NCBI RefSeq assembly: GCF_034067285.1
Contig: NZ_CP139286.1
Coordinates: 3,410,001 to 3,474,000 of the forward strand
Direction of reading: 5' to 3'
Source: Acinetobacter pittii
Lineage (GTDB): Bacteria > Pseudomonadota > Gammaproteobacteria > Pseudomonadales > Moraxellaceae
DNA: 64,000 bases
The position numbers and the translations under genes are program-made. The notes under the pieces are model-generated. The model had not been told where the DNA came from, ran no database searches, and saw nothing but the letters and a program-made list of their open reading frames with translations. This document shows positions 9,063-18,518 of this stretch, piece by piece. Position 1 is the stretch's first letter. Every line of letters starts with the position of its first letter.

Positions 9063-10409
9063 TTACTGATACGTTAACCAGCTATTGAGCTCGACCAGAT
9101 CTTTTTCACCTAATTGACCTACCGCAGCTTTTAAACGAAGTACATTCAATAAATAGTCATACTGAGCATTAAGATAATCCTGTTTTGCAGAAAAAGCATT
9201 ACGCTGGGCCAATAAAACATCAACCATACTTTTTAAGCCTTCGTTATAGCTCGCTTTCGAGGCTTGAGAAACTAAAGAAGATGAATCCATTGCAGCTTTT
9301 CTTGCTTCGAGTTTGGCTTGATCGGTATCGACCTGCATAAAGGCACTTTTCACATCGACATTGGCACGGCGAATCGCTGCATCAAGTTGAGCCTGAGCTT
9401 TACTGGCTTCTACAGTCGCCTTTTTAATTGATGTTCGGGTCCGTCCGCCATTAAATAAATTCCAGTTCATTTCTACCCCAACCTGATCAAATTTTCCGTC
9501 AGTCGAAATGAGCGTCTCTGGTGTTTGTTTGGTATAGCCATAGCTTGCCACAGCATCTATTTGGGGATAAAGCGCTGCCTTTTCTACACGGCGCTGGTCC
9601 TCACTATATTTTTGCTGTAAGCGGGCTTGCTGAATTTTTAAGTTTTTTTGCTGCGCCAAAGAAAGCCAGTCATTAAGCTCTGCTGGATAAGGCTTTTGAA
9701 AACTAAAGTCATTTCGTAGTACAGCGAGTTTATCTTGATAAGAACCAATATATTCAGAAAGCTGCTCTTGGGCTAAAAGTAATTGAACATTGGTTGAAAT
9801 ACGATTGGCTCTGGCATTTTGATATTGGGCATTTGCTTCACTCACATCACTACGCGCCACCAACCCTTCTTTGAGTTTGGCATTCATCATATTGAGCTGT
9901 TCAAGCAAAGCCTTTTCTTCTTGTAAATATGCAACACTCAACGCCTGCTGACGCAACACATTAAAATAGGCTTCTGCTACATTTAAAACATGATCTTGTT
10001 TTTGCAGTCTTAAAGTAATTTCACTTAAGGCAACCGAAGTTTTAACTTGCTTATAACCTTCCCAGGCATCCATTCGAAATAATGGCTGACGTGCGGTGAG
10101 AGTCGCTTGTCGAGTCGTTGACGTGTTACTTACCAAAGCATCTGACAGGCCTTCTTGGTCAACACCCGGAAAGTTTGAACGTTTTACAGTTTGTCGATTA
10201 CGAGTAATGTTCCCAGACAATGTGACGGTCGGTAATAACGCTCCCGTTGCCAAGCCTAAATTAAGTTGATCTGCTTCATATTGTTGTTGATTGGCTTGCC
10301 ATGTCGGATCATTTTGTTTTGCGCGCTCATAAGCTTCAACCAAATCTAGAGCAAAGCTCGAAGATGCAAAACTCCAAAGGCCCACAGCGACCATTAATTT
10401 TATTTTCAT
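9063..10409 (-). CDS. tolC: TolC-family outer membrane channel
   Basis: A 448-residue outer-membrane efflux/secretion channel with a signal peptide cut near ASSSFA-LDL. Two outer-membrane-efflux repeats follow, rich in heptad helices, and the mature N-terminus LVEAYERAKQNDPTWQAN is diagnostic for TolC. Trimers form the exit duct for tripartite pumps and type I secretion. No membrane-fusion or pump gene is adjacent, so it likely serves partners encoded elsewhere, as E. coli TolC does. Several A. baumannii papers use tolC or abuO for such proteins; I assign tolC by similarity. It lies 80 bp from the next minus-strand gene with no clear terminator between. Confidence 0.9.
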   Translation of the reverse strand: MKIKLMVAVGLWSFASSSFALDLVEAYERAKQNDPTWQANQQQYEADQLNLGLATGALLPTVTLSGNITRNRQTVKRSNFPGVDQEGLSDALVSNTSTTRQATLTARQPLFRMDAWEGYKQVKTSVALSEITLRLQKQDHVLNVAEAYFNVLRQQALSVAYLQEEKALLEQLNMMNAKLKEGLVARSDVSEANAQYQNARANRISTNVQLLLAQEQLSEYIGSYQDKLAVLRNDFSFQKPYPAELNDWLSLAQQKNLKIQQARLQQKYSEDQRRVEKAALYPQIDAVASYGYTKQTPETLISTDGKFDQVGVEMNWNLFNGGRTRTSIKKATVEASKAQAQLDAAIRRANVDVKSAFMQVDTDQAKLEARKAAMDSSSLVSQASKASYNEGLKSMVDVLLAQRNAFSAKQDYLNAQYDYLLNVLRLKAAVGQLGEKDLVELNSWLTYQ

Positions 10410-10489
10410 TGTTCAAATCAACGATAAAACTTGCTCTTAAGACTAAGAAAAATTCTAATCAAACTCAAGCCATTAAAAGTTTTAGTTTT

Positions 10490-11395
10490 TTAAGCGTCCT
10501 TCGTTTTTGACAAGATTAAAATACAAATAAAAATCAAAAACATGCCTATCCAACCGACCCATGAAACATGCTCACCAACCAAAACAATCGCAAAAATCGC
10601 AGCAACTAAAGGTTCGAATAAAGTTAGGGTGGTCGCTTTGCTAGCATTTACTGTTTTTAGACCAAAACCGAAAAGTAAATAACCCAAAAACATAGGAATC
10701 AGCATCATATAGCCAGCCACAAGTAGATTGGTTGAGCTTTGCAGTAACCCTCCCCCTGTAATCAACAAAGTAGGCAGTAAAATAACTGCTCCACCACCCA
10801 TAATCATGCCCATTGCAGCTTTAGCAGCAACGCCCCGATCTATTAATCTTTTTGCAGCCCATGAATAAAGCGAATAAGTTGTAGCAGCGACCAGCCCAAG
10901 GAAAATACCGAAGAATTTATTCCATTGATTTGTACTCTCTTGAACCACATGACTTTCGCCCATCGACAACATACTTACACCAAGCACACCGCACACAAAA
11001 CTTAGAAACCAGATAGCCGATAAAGCTTTGCGGTCAAAAAATCGTTCTAAAATTGCTGCGATCAATGGAGCAGTACCAATTGAAACCACAGTACCAATCG
11101 TAATGCCCGCATAATGCATTGAGGAATAAAAGGCCAAAGGATAAATACCAACTGCCGCTACGCCTAAAAGAAGTATTGAAAGATTTTCTCTTATGAATTG
11201 TCGGTTTTCCCGAATGGCTCGTGAAGCGACCAAAGCCTGCAAAAGACCTCCTCCACCCATCGCTACAGCGCCAATAGCAAGTGGGCCAAGTGTCGGAGCA
11301 AATGCGGCCGCAGTACCTGTTGTTCCCCACAGAACAGAGGCAACTAAAATTGCGATTGTGCCTCCATAGCTACTATTTTTAATGAGGCTAATCAT
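10490..11395 (-). CDS. EamA/DMT-family transporter
   Basis: A 301-residue inner-membrane protein with ten predicted membrane helices in two EamA repeats (for example VASVLWGTTGTAAAFAP in the first and a Gly-rich FLGYLLFGFGLKTVN in the second). This drug/metabolite transporter fold usually exports amino acids or other small metabolites, but the substrate cannot be read here. Its start overlaps the end of the upstream TetR-type gene by 8 bp, so the two are translationally coupled and the regulator probably controls the transporter. The organism's dependence on it is unknown. Confidence 0.9.
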   Translation of the reverse strand: MISLIKNSSYGGTIAILVASVLWGTTGTAAAFAPTLGPLAIGAVAMGGGGLLQALVASRAIRENRQFIRENLSILLLGVAAVGIYPLAFYSSMHYAGITIGTVVSIGTAPLIAAILERFFDRKALSAIWFLSFVCGVLGVSMLSMGESHVVQESTNQWNKFFGIFLGLVAATTYSLYSWAAKRLIDRGVAAKAAMGMIMGGGAVILLPTLLITGGGLLQSSTNLLVAGYMMLIPMFLGYLLFGFGLKTVNASKATTLTLFEPLVAAIFAIVLVGEHVSWVGWIGMFLIFICILILSKTKDA

Positions 11396-11969
11396 GTGGG
11401 CATTCTCTATTTAAAATGTCTTCTGCCATTTGTTTTGCCAAGAGGAGTTGACGACTGTTACCTTCCAACCCTGCTCGCGCCATAGAACCTTCTAAAAGAA
11501 AAGAAAGCTGTGTAGCCACATAGCTAATACGCTGTGAGTCGGGTATTAATTTCTTTAAATGCTCAGCAACAATAGCCTCAACTTCTTCTTTATGCTGTCT
11601 TACCGAGCTTCGCCCTGCACTATTGGCCGGAAACTCAGCGGCAGCATTCAATAATCCACAACCTCGAAAGCCTTTTTCATAGGCAAATTCTGCATGGTCT
11701 TGATAGGCATCAAACACAGCTAAAATGGCTTGTTTCGCTGTTTCTGTTTTTTCTAAACGTGTTTGATAGAGGTCGAGCCACTCTTGATGCCGTGCAGCAA
11801 TATAGGCATCAACAAGATCACCTTTTGAAGAAAAATTATTATAAAGCGACATTTTAGCAACATCTGCTTTAGCCGTAACTGTGTTAATTCCTGTTGCAGT
11901 AATGCCATCGTTATAAAACAAGGTTGCTGCTGCATCGAGAATTTTCTGTCTTGCTGTTTTATCATTCAT
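11388..11969 (-). CDS. TetR/AcrR-family transcriptional regulator
   Basis: A 193-residue one-component repressor. The N-terminal helix-turn-helix (residues about 8-55: ARQKILDAAATLFYNDG, then GINTVTAKADVAKMSLYNNF) is typical TetR. The ligand-binding C-terminal half includes one Cys in GFRGCGLLNAAAEF. It overlaps the DMT transporter gene by 8 bp. A NemR-like dyad (11984-11999) lies 15 bp upstream of its start, just after a plausible -10, so it probably represses its own operon. Whether the single Cys senses electrophiles, as in NemR-type proteins, is speculation. Confidence 0.92.
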   Translation of the reverse strand: MNDKTARQKILDAAATLFYNDGITATGINTVTAKADVAKMSLYNNFSSKGDLVDAYIAARHQEWLDLYQTRLEKTETAKQAILAVFDAYQDHAEFAYEKGFRGCGLLNAAAEFPANSAGRSSVRQHKEEVEAIVAEHLKKLIPDSQRISYVATQLSFLLEGSMARAGLEGNSRQLLLAKQMAEDILNRECPHD

Positions 11970-11983
11970 AGCTTTAATTTAAG

Positions 11984-11999
11984 TAGACCGACCTACCTA
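11984..11999. promoter_or_regulatory. NemR-like TetR operator
   Basis: TAGACCGACCTACCTA differs at three of 16 positions from the TAGACCGACCGGTCTA box I remember for E. coli NemR. It sits between the TetR gene and the divergent lipoprotein gene, immediately downstream of the predicted -10 of the TetR operon. Confidence 0.6.
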
Positions 12000-12027
12000 A
12001 TAATAAAGATTTCTAACAATGATGCAA
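12000..12027 (-). promoter_or_regulatory. Putative promoter of the TetR-DMT operon
   Basis: On the minus strand, -35 TTGCAT (12022-12027) and -10 TATTAT (12000-12005) are separated by 16 bp. The operator-like dyad directly abuts the -10, so a bound repressor would block initiation. Confidence 0.5.
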
Positions 12028-12040
12028 TCTTTTTAAGCGT

Positions 12041-12046
12041 TATAAT
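12041..12046 (+). promoter_or_regulatory. Consensus -10 for the lipoprotein gene
   Basis: A perfect TATAAT lies 31 bp before the chosen ATG at 12077. No good -35 hexamer is visible, so another factor or an extended contact may be needed. Confidence 0.4.
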
Positions 12047-12076
12047 TTGAGTAATATTAATTTCTATAAAAGTACA

Positions 12077-13162
12077 ATGATGAAAAAAGTTCTAATGATG
12101 AGTATGTGCAGTGCACTACTTTTAGCTGGATGTAGTAAAACATCAGAGCAAGATCAGGGCGTATCTAAAGAGCAAAAACCAACTGAACAAAAGGCTTCTC
12201 AAAAACAAGACAGCGGTTGCTTACAAATTATGGTAGCCATGCACACGATTAATCAGAACAGTAAAATAGAAGATTTAAATCAAATTAATGAAAAGCTTAA
12301 AACCTGTGTTCCTTCGTTAAAAAATGAGGAACAGCTTAAGCTAATTGATGCATCAACAACCATGTATCAACGTTTTCTTAAACAAGACTACACTGAAAAA
12401 ACAGGCCGAGCGTTTGAAGCTTTTGGCTATGCTGTTTTAGAACATAAACAACAAGACCTTAAAAAGGTGATTCAAAGTCAGAAAAAGCTCTTCGCCCAAC
12501 TGAGCCCGCGTGATCAATATTTACTTCAACATGAAGGCCAAGCCTACATTGAACTGCTTTATCAAGGTGAAGGCATGTTTACCTATCGACGTCAGCCAAA
12601 CTATTTAGTTGATGTTTTTTCTAAAGCCTTACCCGTTGACCAAAAAGAGTTCTTAACGCGTATGGCAAAAGACAATCAAAACATTTTCTATAACGATGGA
12701 GCGTTGGCTATTTCTTGGAAAGAGCTCACTGAACGTGCATTATTTTGGGAAAAATTTATTCAAAAGTATCCAAAAAGCCACTTTATTAACGATGCCAAAT
12801 TACTCTTTAACGAATACCGCTATTTTATTTTCTTTGGCCTAGATAACACCCCTGTGTCAGATCAATATGCGCCGAACACATGGTTTGATAAAGATGCGCT
12901 TCAGCAAATTCGGTTTCTCTCTACACAAAATGAGTCGAGTTTAGCCAAACCTGCTCAACTGTTTCTTAAGTTTATTGCCACTCCTGTAAAGGAACGCAAT
13001 AAGCAATTTAAAATAGATTTAACTGATAAGAATGGCGATAAAAAATCAAATTATCAGATTACGCATGAACAACTTGAGCAGTTATTAAAATTTGATTCGC
13101 CATGGAACACTGAAGTCTATCGTGACTGCCATATGGATGCGGTTTGTATAGATACAAATTGA
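12077..13162 (+). CDS. Lipoprotein of unknown function
   Basis: I do not recognise this 361-residue protein. The N-terminus MMKKVLMMSMCSALLLAGCSK is a clear lipoprotein signal with lipobox LLAG-C; Ser follows the Cys, which favours outer-membrane sorting. A Lys/Gln/Glu-rich linker comes next, then a mainly helical, aromatic-rich domain (YRFL-type segments, GRAFEAFGYAVLE, FIQKYPKSHFINDAKLLFNEYRYF), without catalytic motifs I can name. An in-frame TTG at 12047 is unlikely because the hydrophobic signal begins at 12077. It diverges from the TetR operon and shares its control region. Confidence 0.85.
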   Translation: MMKKVLMMSMCSALLLAGCSKTSEQDQGVSKEQKPTEQKASQKQDSGCLQIMVAMHTINQNSKIEDLNQINEKLKTCVPSLKNEEQLKLIDASTTMYQRFLKQDYTEKTGRAFEAFGYAVLEHKQQDLKKVIQSQKKLFAQLSPRDQYLLQHEGQAYIELLYQGEGMFTYRRQPNYLVDVFSKALPVDQKEFLTRMAKDNQNIFYNDGALAISWKELTERALFWEKFIQKYPKSHFINDAKLLFNEYRYFIFFGLDNTPVSDQYAPNTWFDKDALQQIRFLSTQNESSLAKPAQLFLKFIATPVKERNKQFKIDLTDKNGDKKSNYQITHEQLEQLLKFDSPWNTEVYRDCHMDAVCIDTN

Positions 13163-13164
13163 CA
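13159..13164 (+). promoter_or_regulatory. Consensus -35 hexamer ahead of the TPP riboswitch
   Basis: TTGACA overlaps the stop codon of the lipoprotein gene, 37 bp before the riboswitch P1 stem. The likely -10 (CATGTT 13183-13188, or extended TG-T-TAGTCT nearby) is poor, so the promoter is only probable. Confidence 0.35.
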
Positions 13165-13200
13165 ATGCCAGCCAACCTAAAACATGTTAGTCTTTAAATC

Positions 13201-13320
13201 GCTTGACGGAGCGCGAGTAATAGCTCGCTGAGATTGTGTAAATTCCGTGTTATCGCAACACAAGTTTGATCACAAGTACCGTTGAACCTGATCAGGTTAA
13301 GACCTGCGTAGGAATCAAGC
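13201..13320 (+). promoter_or_regulatory. TPP riboswitch (THI element)
   Basis: The aptamer has the conserved CTGAGA segment after a GC-rich stem (13210-13236). It also has the thi box GTTGAACCTGATCAGGTTAA with GCGTAGGAA (13280-13314). P1 is closed by GCTTGA (13201-13206) with TCAAGC (13315-13320). It precedes thiC by about 100 nt. The sequence GAATCAAGC at 13312-13320 is perfectly complementary to GCTTGATTC at 13385-13393, giving an alternative to P1. TPP binding should lower thiC expression. Confidence 0.96.
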
Positions 13321-13343
13321 CATCTGAAAACTTAAAGCCTTAA

Positions 13344-13364
13344 ATTTATCTCATAAAGATAAAT
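13344..13364 (+). promoter_or_regulatory. Leader hairpin between TPP aptamer and thiC
   Basis: ATTTATCT (13344-13351) and AGATAAAT (13357-13364) form an 8-bp stem with a CATAA loop. There is no T run after it, so it is not a terminator. It probably spaces the aptamer from the 13385-13393 switching strand. Confidence 0.5.
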
Positions 13365-13390
13365 CCGCCATCGTTTTTGGTCGTGCTTGA

Positions 13391-15298
<1,908 letters not shown>

Positions 15299-15373
15299 AT
15301 ATTCAAAAAAAACACTTGCCTAGCCATGATTCTCGGTTAGGATGAAATAAATAGATTTCGTCCTGATCGAATC

Positions 15374-16009
15374 ATGAGTATTGTTGAACGTCCAAGTTAT
15401 ACATCTAAAGATGTCGAAGTAACATCACGTGAATCATTATTCCGTGGTTTTATTCAAGTTGAAAAAGTCAGCCTTCGACATCGTCTATTTAATCAAACTA
15501 AATATACTCATGTATTGCAGCGTGAACTCGTTCATCGGCCTGAAGCGGCTGGTGTTCTACTTTACAGCGACCAAAAGCAACAGTTTGCATTGATTGAACA
15601 GTTTCGTGTTGGGGCTTTAGACGACTCTCAGTCTCCATGGCAGCTGGAAATCATTGCAGGCGTATTAGATGGAGACGAATCTCCCGAAACTTGTATTCGA
15701 CGAGAGAGCCTCGAAGAATCTGGATGTGAAATTCAGGACTTAAAGCATCTATTTAGTTTTTACCCCTCTGCCGGGGCGTGTTCCGAATTTTTTCATTTGT
15801 ATGCTGCCGAAACTGAATTATCCACTGAAGGTGGTATATTTGGCGTAGATGATGAGGGTGAAAATATTCAACTACATTTATTTAATTATAGTGACATCCA
15901 GCCCCTACTCGACAGTGGACGTTTAAGAAACGCTCCTGTCATTATGGCGTTACAATGGTTATCTCAACACATCACAACGATAATAAAATCCGACGAGGTA
16001 GGACGGTGA
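15374..16009 (+). CDS. nudF: ADP-ribose pyrophosphatase, Nudix family
   Basis: A 211-residue cytoplasmic Nudix hydrolase. The Nudix box reads GVLDGDESPETCIRRESLEESG, the metal-binding pattern being G-x5-E-x7-RESLEES-G. It is followed by an ADP-ribose-type FYPSAGACSEFFHLYAAE segment. ADP-ribose is split to AMP and ribose 5-phosphate. The stop overlaps the GTG start of cpdA (GTGA), the same nudF-cpdA pairing as in enterics. The 75-bp gap after thiC has only weak stem-loops and no clear Shine-Dalgarno site. Confidence 0.94.
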   Translation: MSIVERPSYTSKDVEVTSRESLFRGFIQVEKVSLRHRLFNQTKYTHVLQRELVHRPEAAGVLLYSDQKQQFALIEQFRVGALDDSQSPWQLEIIAGVLDGDESPETCIRRESLEESGCEIQDLKHLFSFYPSAGACSEFFHLYAAETELSTEGGIFGVDDEGENIQLHLFNYSDIQPLLDSGRLRNAPVIMALQWLSQHITTIIKSDEVGR

Positions 16010-16818
16010 CTTTTCAAGTCTCAACACTTTCACAAAAAGACCATGTCATTATACAAATTACCGATACCCACCTATTGGAGTATCCACATCTAGAATTTGT
16101 GGGTATGAATCCTGAAGAAAGTTTTCATGCCATTATTCAGCAAATACGAAATAAACATCCTGAAATTGATGCTATCGTCCATACGGGTGATCTGGCTCAG
16201 GCACCAACACCTATTACCTACAAACGCTATATTCAATATATGCAAACGCTTGGTCTACCCTTTTTTCAGACCTTAGGTAATCATGACAATGTTGACCATT
16301 TTCCATTGCATAAAGAGAACCATCAGGAACCGGTGGTGATTGGCTTAGGAAACTGGCGCGTTATTTTATTAAATAGTGCGGTAAAAGGTCATATTGATGG
16401 GCATCTATCAGAAGAACAGCTAGAGAACTTAACGGCTTTACTCAAAGAGTTTGCAGACAACCCGATTTTGCTAGCTTGTCATCACCATCCTTTTGCCATG
16501 AAATCGAAATGGATTGATCACCACAAACTACAAAATTCTAATGCTTTGCTTACAGCATTAACGCCGTTTAAAAATGTAAAAGCATTAGTCTGTGGCCATG
16601 TCCATCAGGACTCCATAAACATTTGGCAAGGGGTCGAATTTTTCTCGACTCCATCGACAAGTGTTCAGTTTAAACCGTTTAGTAATGATTTTGCTTTAGA
16701 TCAAAATGCTCCCGGCTACCGTTACATTCGTCTAAAAAACGACGGTAGTTTTGAAACTGAAGTCTTCCGCCTTGAAAATTTTCAAGGGCATATAAACACT
16801 GATATTTCAGGCTATTAG
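16006..16818 (+). CDS. cpdA: 3',5'-cyclic AMP phosphodiesterase CpdA
   Basis: A 270-residue class III (metallophosphoesterase) cAMP phosphodiesterase. All metal-binding blocks are visible: ITDTHLL (DxH), HTGDLAQ (GD), LGNHDN (GNHD), CHHHP and GHVHQD (GHxH). It sets cAMP levels and hence the activity of CRP/Vfr-type regulators. I chose GTG at 16006, not the longer in-frame ATG at 15955, because GAGG (15995-15998) lies 7 nt upstream and the N-terminus then fits the family. It overlaps the nudF stop by 4 bp, which implies translational coupling. Confidence 0.93.
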   Translation: MTFQVSTLSQKDHVIIQITDTHLLEYPHLEFVGMNPEESFHAIIQQIRNKHPEIDAIVHTGDLAQAPTPITYKRYIQYMQTLGLPFFQTLGNHDNVDHFPLHKENHQEPVVIGLGNWRVILLNSAVKGHIDGHLSEEQLENLTALLKEFADNPILLACHHHPFAMKSKWIDHHKLQNSNALLTALTPFKNVKALVCGHVHQDSINIWQGVEFFSTPSTSVQFKPFSNDFALDQNAPGYRYIRLKNDGSFETEVFRLENFQGHINTDISGY

Positions 16819-16880
16819 CCCTATTTCTTATATGCTTATATATAATTATGACTGGGGTAAACACGTTTTGAAAATATTTA

Positions 16881-16960
16881 CGGGTCGGAATGACTATCAT
16901 CTTGCAGGAAAAATCTATATGATGACGACCCGATGGGAAAATCCCATCGATGGTTTTCTA
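16881..16960 (+). terminator. Tandem hairpins ending the nudF-cpdA unit
   Basis: CGGGTCG (16881-16887) pairs with CGACCCG (16926-16932), enclosing ATCAT/ATGAT. It is followed by CGATGGGA (16931-16938)-AAA-TCCCATCG (16942-16949) and TGGTTTTCTA. The two stems share two bases, so they stack or compete. The T run is imperfect, so termination efficiency is uncertain. The structure lies upstream of the predicted dksA promoter. Confidence 0.55.
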
Positions 16961-16969
16961 TAAAAACAC

Positions 16970-16999
16970 TTGCATATCACCATATTTTTTGCGTATAGA
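16970..16999 (+). promoter_or_regulatory. Putative dksA promoter
   Basis: -35 TTGCAT (16970-16975), an 18-bp spacer, and -10 TATAGA (16994-16999). This predicts a leader of about 24 nt before the dksA ATG. Confidence 0.5.
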
Positions 17000-17029
17000 T
17001 AATACGTGTATGATGAGGAATGCCCTATT

Positions 17030-17566
17030 ATGGCGAATGACAACCACAACCAAGTTTTGGATGAACATACAGAAGTTGTAGTGGAAGGTGACAAAGCTTC
17101 TGCAAAACGTGCACGTAAAGTGAAACCTAAAACTTCTGACATAGGCACAACTGCAAGTTTATTTGGTATTGCACCTTATCAACCTAAGAAAAATGAAGAG
17201 TACATGTCTGAAGGACAGCTCGAGCATTTCCGACAAATTCTGCAAGCATGGAAAGCTGAATTAATGTCTGAAGTTGATCGTACTTTAAATACGATGCAAG
17301 ACGAATCAACTGCACTGCCAGATGTAAACGACCGTGCTACCCAAGAAGAAGAATTTGCAATTGAATTACGTACACGTGACCGTGAACGTAAGTTAATTCG
17401 TAAAATCGAACAATCTATGGAAGCAATTAAGAATGAAGACTACGGTTTCTGTGAAACTTGTGGTATTGAAATCGGCTTACGTCGTTTAGAAGCGCGTCCA
17501 ACTGCAACTTTATGTATTGATTGCAAAACTTTGGCAGAAATTAAAGAGAAGCAAAATAACGGTTAA
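17030..17566 (+). CDS. dksA: RNA polymerase-binding transcription factor DksA
   Basis: DksA binds the secondary channel of RNA polymerase and, with ppGpp, reprograms transcription in the stringent response. In this 178-residue form the coiled coil covers about 60-135. Its tip carries the D98-x-x-D101-x-A103 motif, and the zinc finger Cys are 141, 144, 162 and 165. An extra low-complexity N-terminus of some 50 residues precedes the canonical domain. The ATG at 17030 has AGGA 10 nt upstream; an in-frame GTG at 17006 is an unlikely alternative. It is followed by gluQ after 1 bp. Confidence 0.97.
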   Translation: MANDNHNQVLDEHTEVVVEGDKASAKRARKVKPKTSDIGTTASLFGIAPYQPKKNEEYMSEGQLEHFRQILQAWKAELMSEVDRTLNTMQDESTALPDVNDRATQEEEFAIELRTRDRERKLIRKIEQSMEAIKNEDYGFCETCGIEIGLRRLEARPTATLCIDCKTLAEIKEKQNNG

Positions 17567-17567
17567 T

Positions 17568-18464
17568 ATGACCGCTGTAGCTACTCAAGAGAAGCCTAGC
17601 TTTTCATACTCAGGCCGGTTTGCGCCCTCGCCAACCGGCCCTTTGCATTTTGGATCACTCATTACTGCGGTTGCCAGCTATTGCGATGCAAAAGCCCATC
17701 AAGGCAAATGGTTGGTTCGTGTCGAAGACACAGATATCCCTCGTATTTATCCCGGTAGTGAAGAGCATATTCTCACCTCACTGGAAGCTTTCCAGTTTGA
17801 ACCCGATGCCGAGATCATCTTTCAAAAAAACCGTTTAGACATTTATGAAAGCGTATTAGACCAACTTAAGGAAGAAGGTCTTATTTATGCATGTCAATGT
17901 ACGCGTAAAATGTTGGGTTCAAATGCAATCTATGCGGGTACTTGCCGTGATCTCAATCTTGATTTTCAAGGTCAAGCGATACGGGTAAAAGTTCAAGATC
18001 AGCAGATCTGTTTCGATGACCGCCTTCAAGGACGTCATTGCTCCAATCTACAACACGATCTCGGGGACTTCGTCCTTAAGCGCCGTGATGGGATTATTAA
18101 CTATCAACTTGCTGTCGTCGTAGATGATTATCTACAGGGTATTACTCATGTCGTTCGAGGCGCAGATCTACTAGATAACACTGAACGTCAGATCTGGCTG
18201 GGACAGCTTCTAGGTTATCCTAAATTGAGCTATATGCACCTTCCCCTTGCCATGAATGACCAAGGACAAAAGCTCTCTAAACAAAATCTTGCTCAAGCAC
18301 TCGATTTATCAAAAGCTCCTGAATTACTCCAAAAAGCAATCCAAGCCTTAGGTCAACCTAAGGTTGATCTAGATCAGCCTAGAGTAATGCTAAGGCAGGC
18401 TGTAGCGCAGTGGAATGTCGATTTAATTCCCCATGGACAAGAGCTCAACGGAACATATCTCTAA
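17568..18464 (+). CDS. gluQ: Glutamyl-queuosine tRNA(Asp) synthetase
   Basis: A truncated glutamyl-tRNA synthetase paralogue (298 residues, no anticodon-binding domain) that attaches glutamate to the queuosine base of tRNA-Asp. RFAPSPTGPLHFGSL is the HIGH-type signature. A zinc site is formed by CQC with a second Cys 20 residues later (YAGTC), and KLSKQN replaces KMSKS. It starts 1 bp after dksA without a strong site of its own, so it relies on coupling. The dksA-gluQ operon is common in gammaproteobacteria. Confidence 0.95.
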   Translation: MTAVATQEKPSFSYSGRFAPSPTGPLHFGSLITAVASYCDAKAHQGKWLVRVEDTDIPRIYPGSEEHILTSLEAFQFEPDAEIIFQKNRLDIYESVLDQLKEEGLIYACQCTRKMLGSNAIYAGTCRDLNLDFQGQAIRVKVQDQQICFDDRLQGRHCSNLQHDLGDFVLKRRDGIINYQLAVVVDDYLQGITHVVRGADLLDNTERQIWLGQLLGYPKLSYMHLPLAMNDQGQKLSKQNLAQALDLSKAPELLQKAIQALGQPKVDLDQPRVMLRQAVAQWNVDLIPHGQELNGTYL

Positions 18465-18469
18465 ATAAT

Positions 18470-18500
18470 AAAAAAGCCCGATATCAAATCGGGCTTTTCT
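18470..18500. terminator. Bidirectional terminator between gluQ and ftsW
   Basis: AAAAGCCCGAT (18472-18482) and ATCGGGCTTTT (18488-18498) form an 11-bp stem with an ATCAA loop. A and T runs on both sides serve both convergent genes. Confidence 0.93.
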
Positions 18501-18518
18501 AAAGTTCTAAATACTCAA

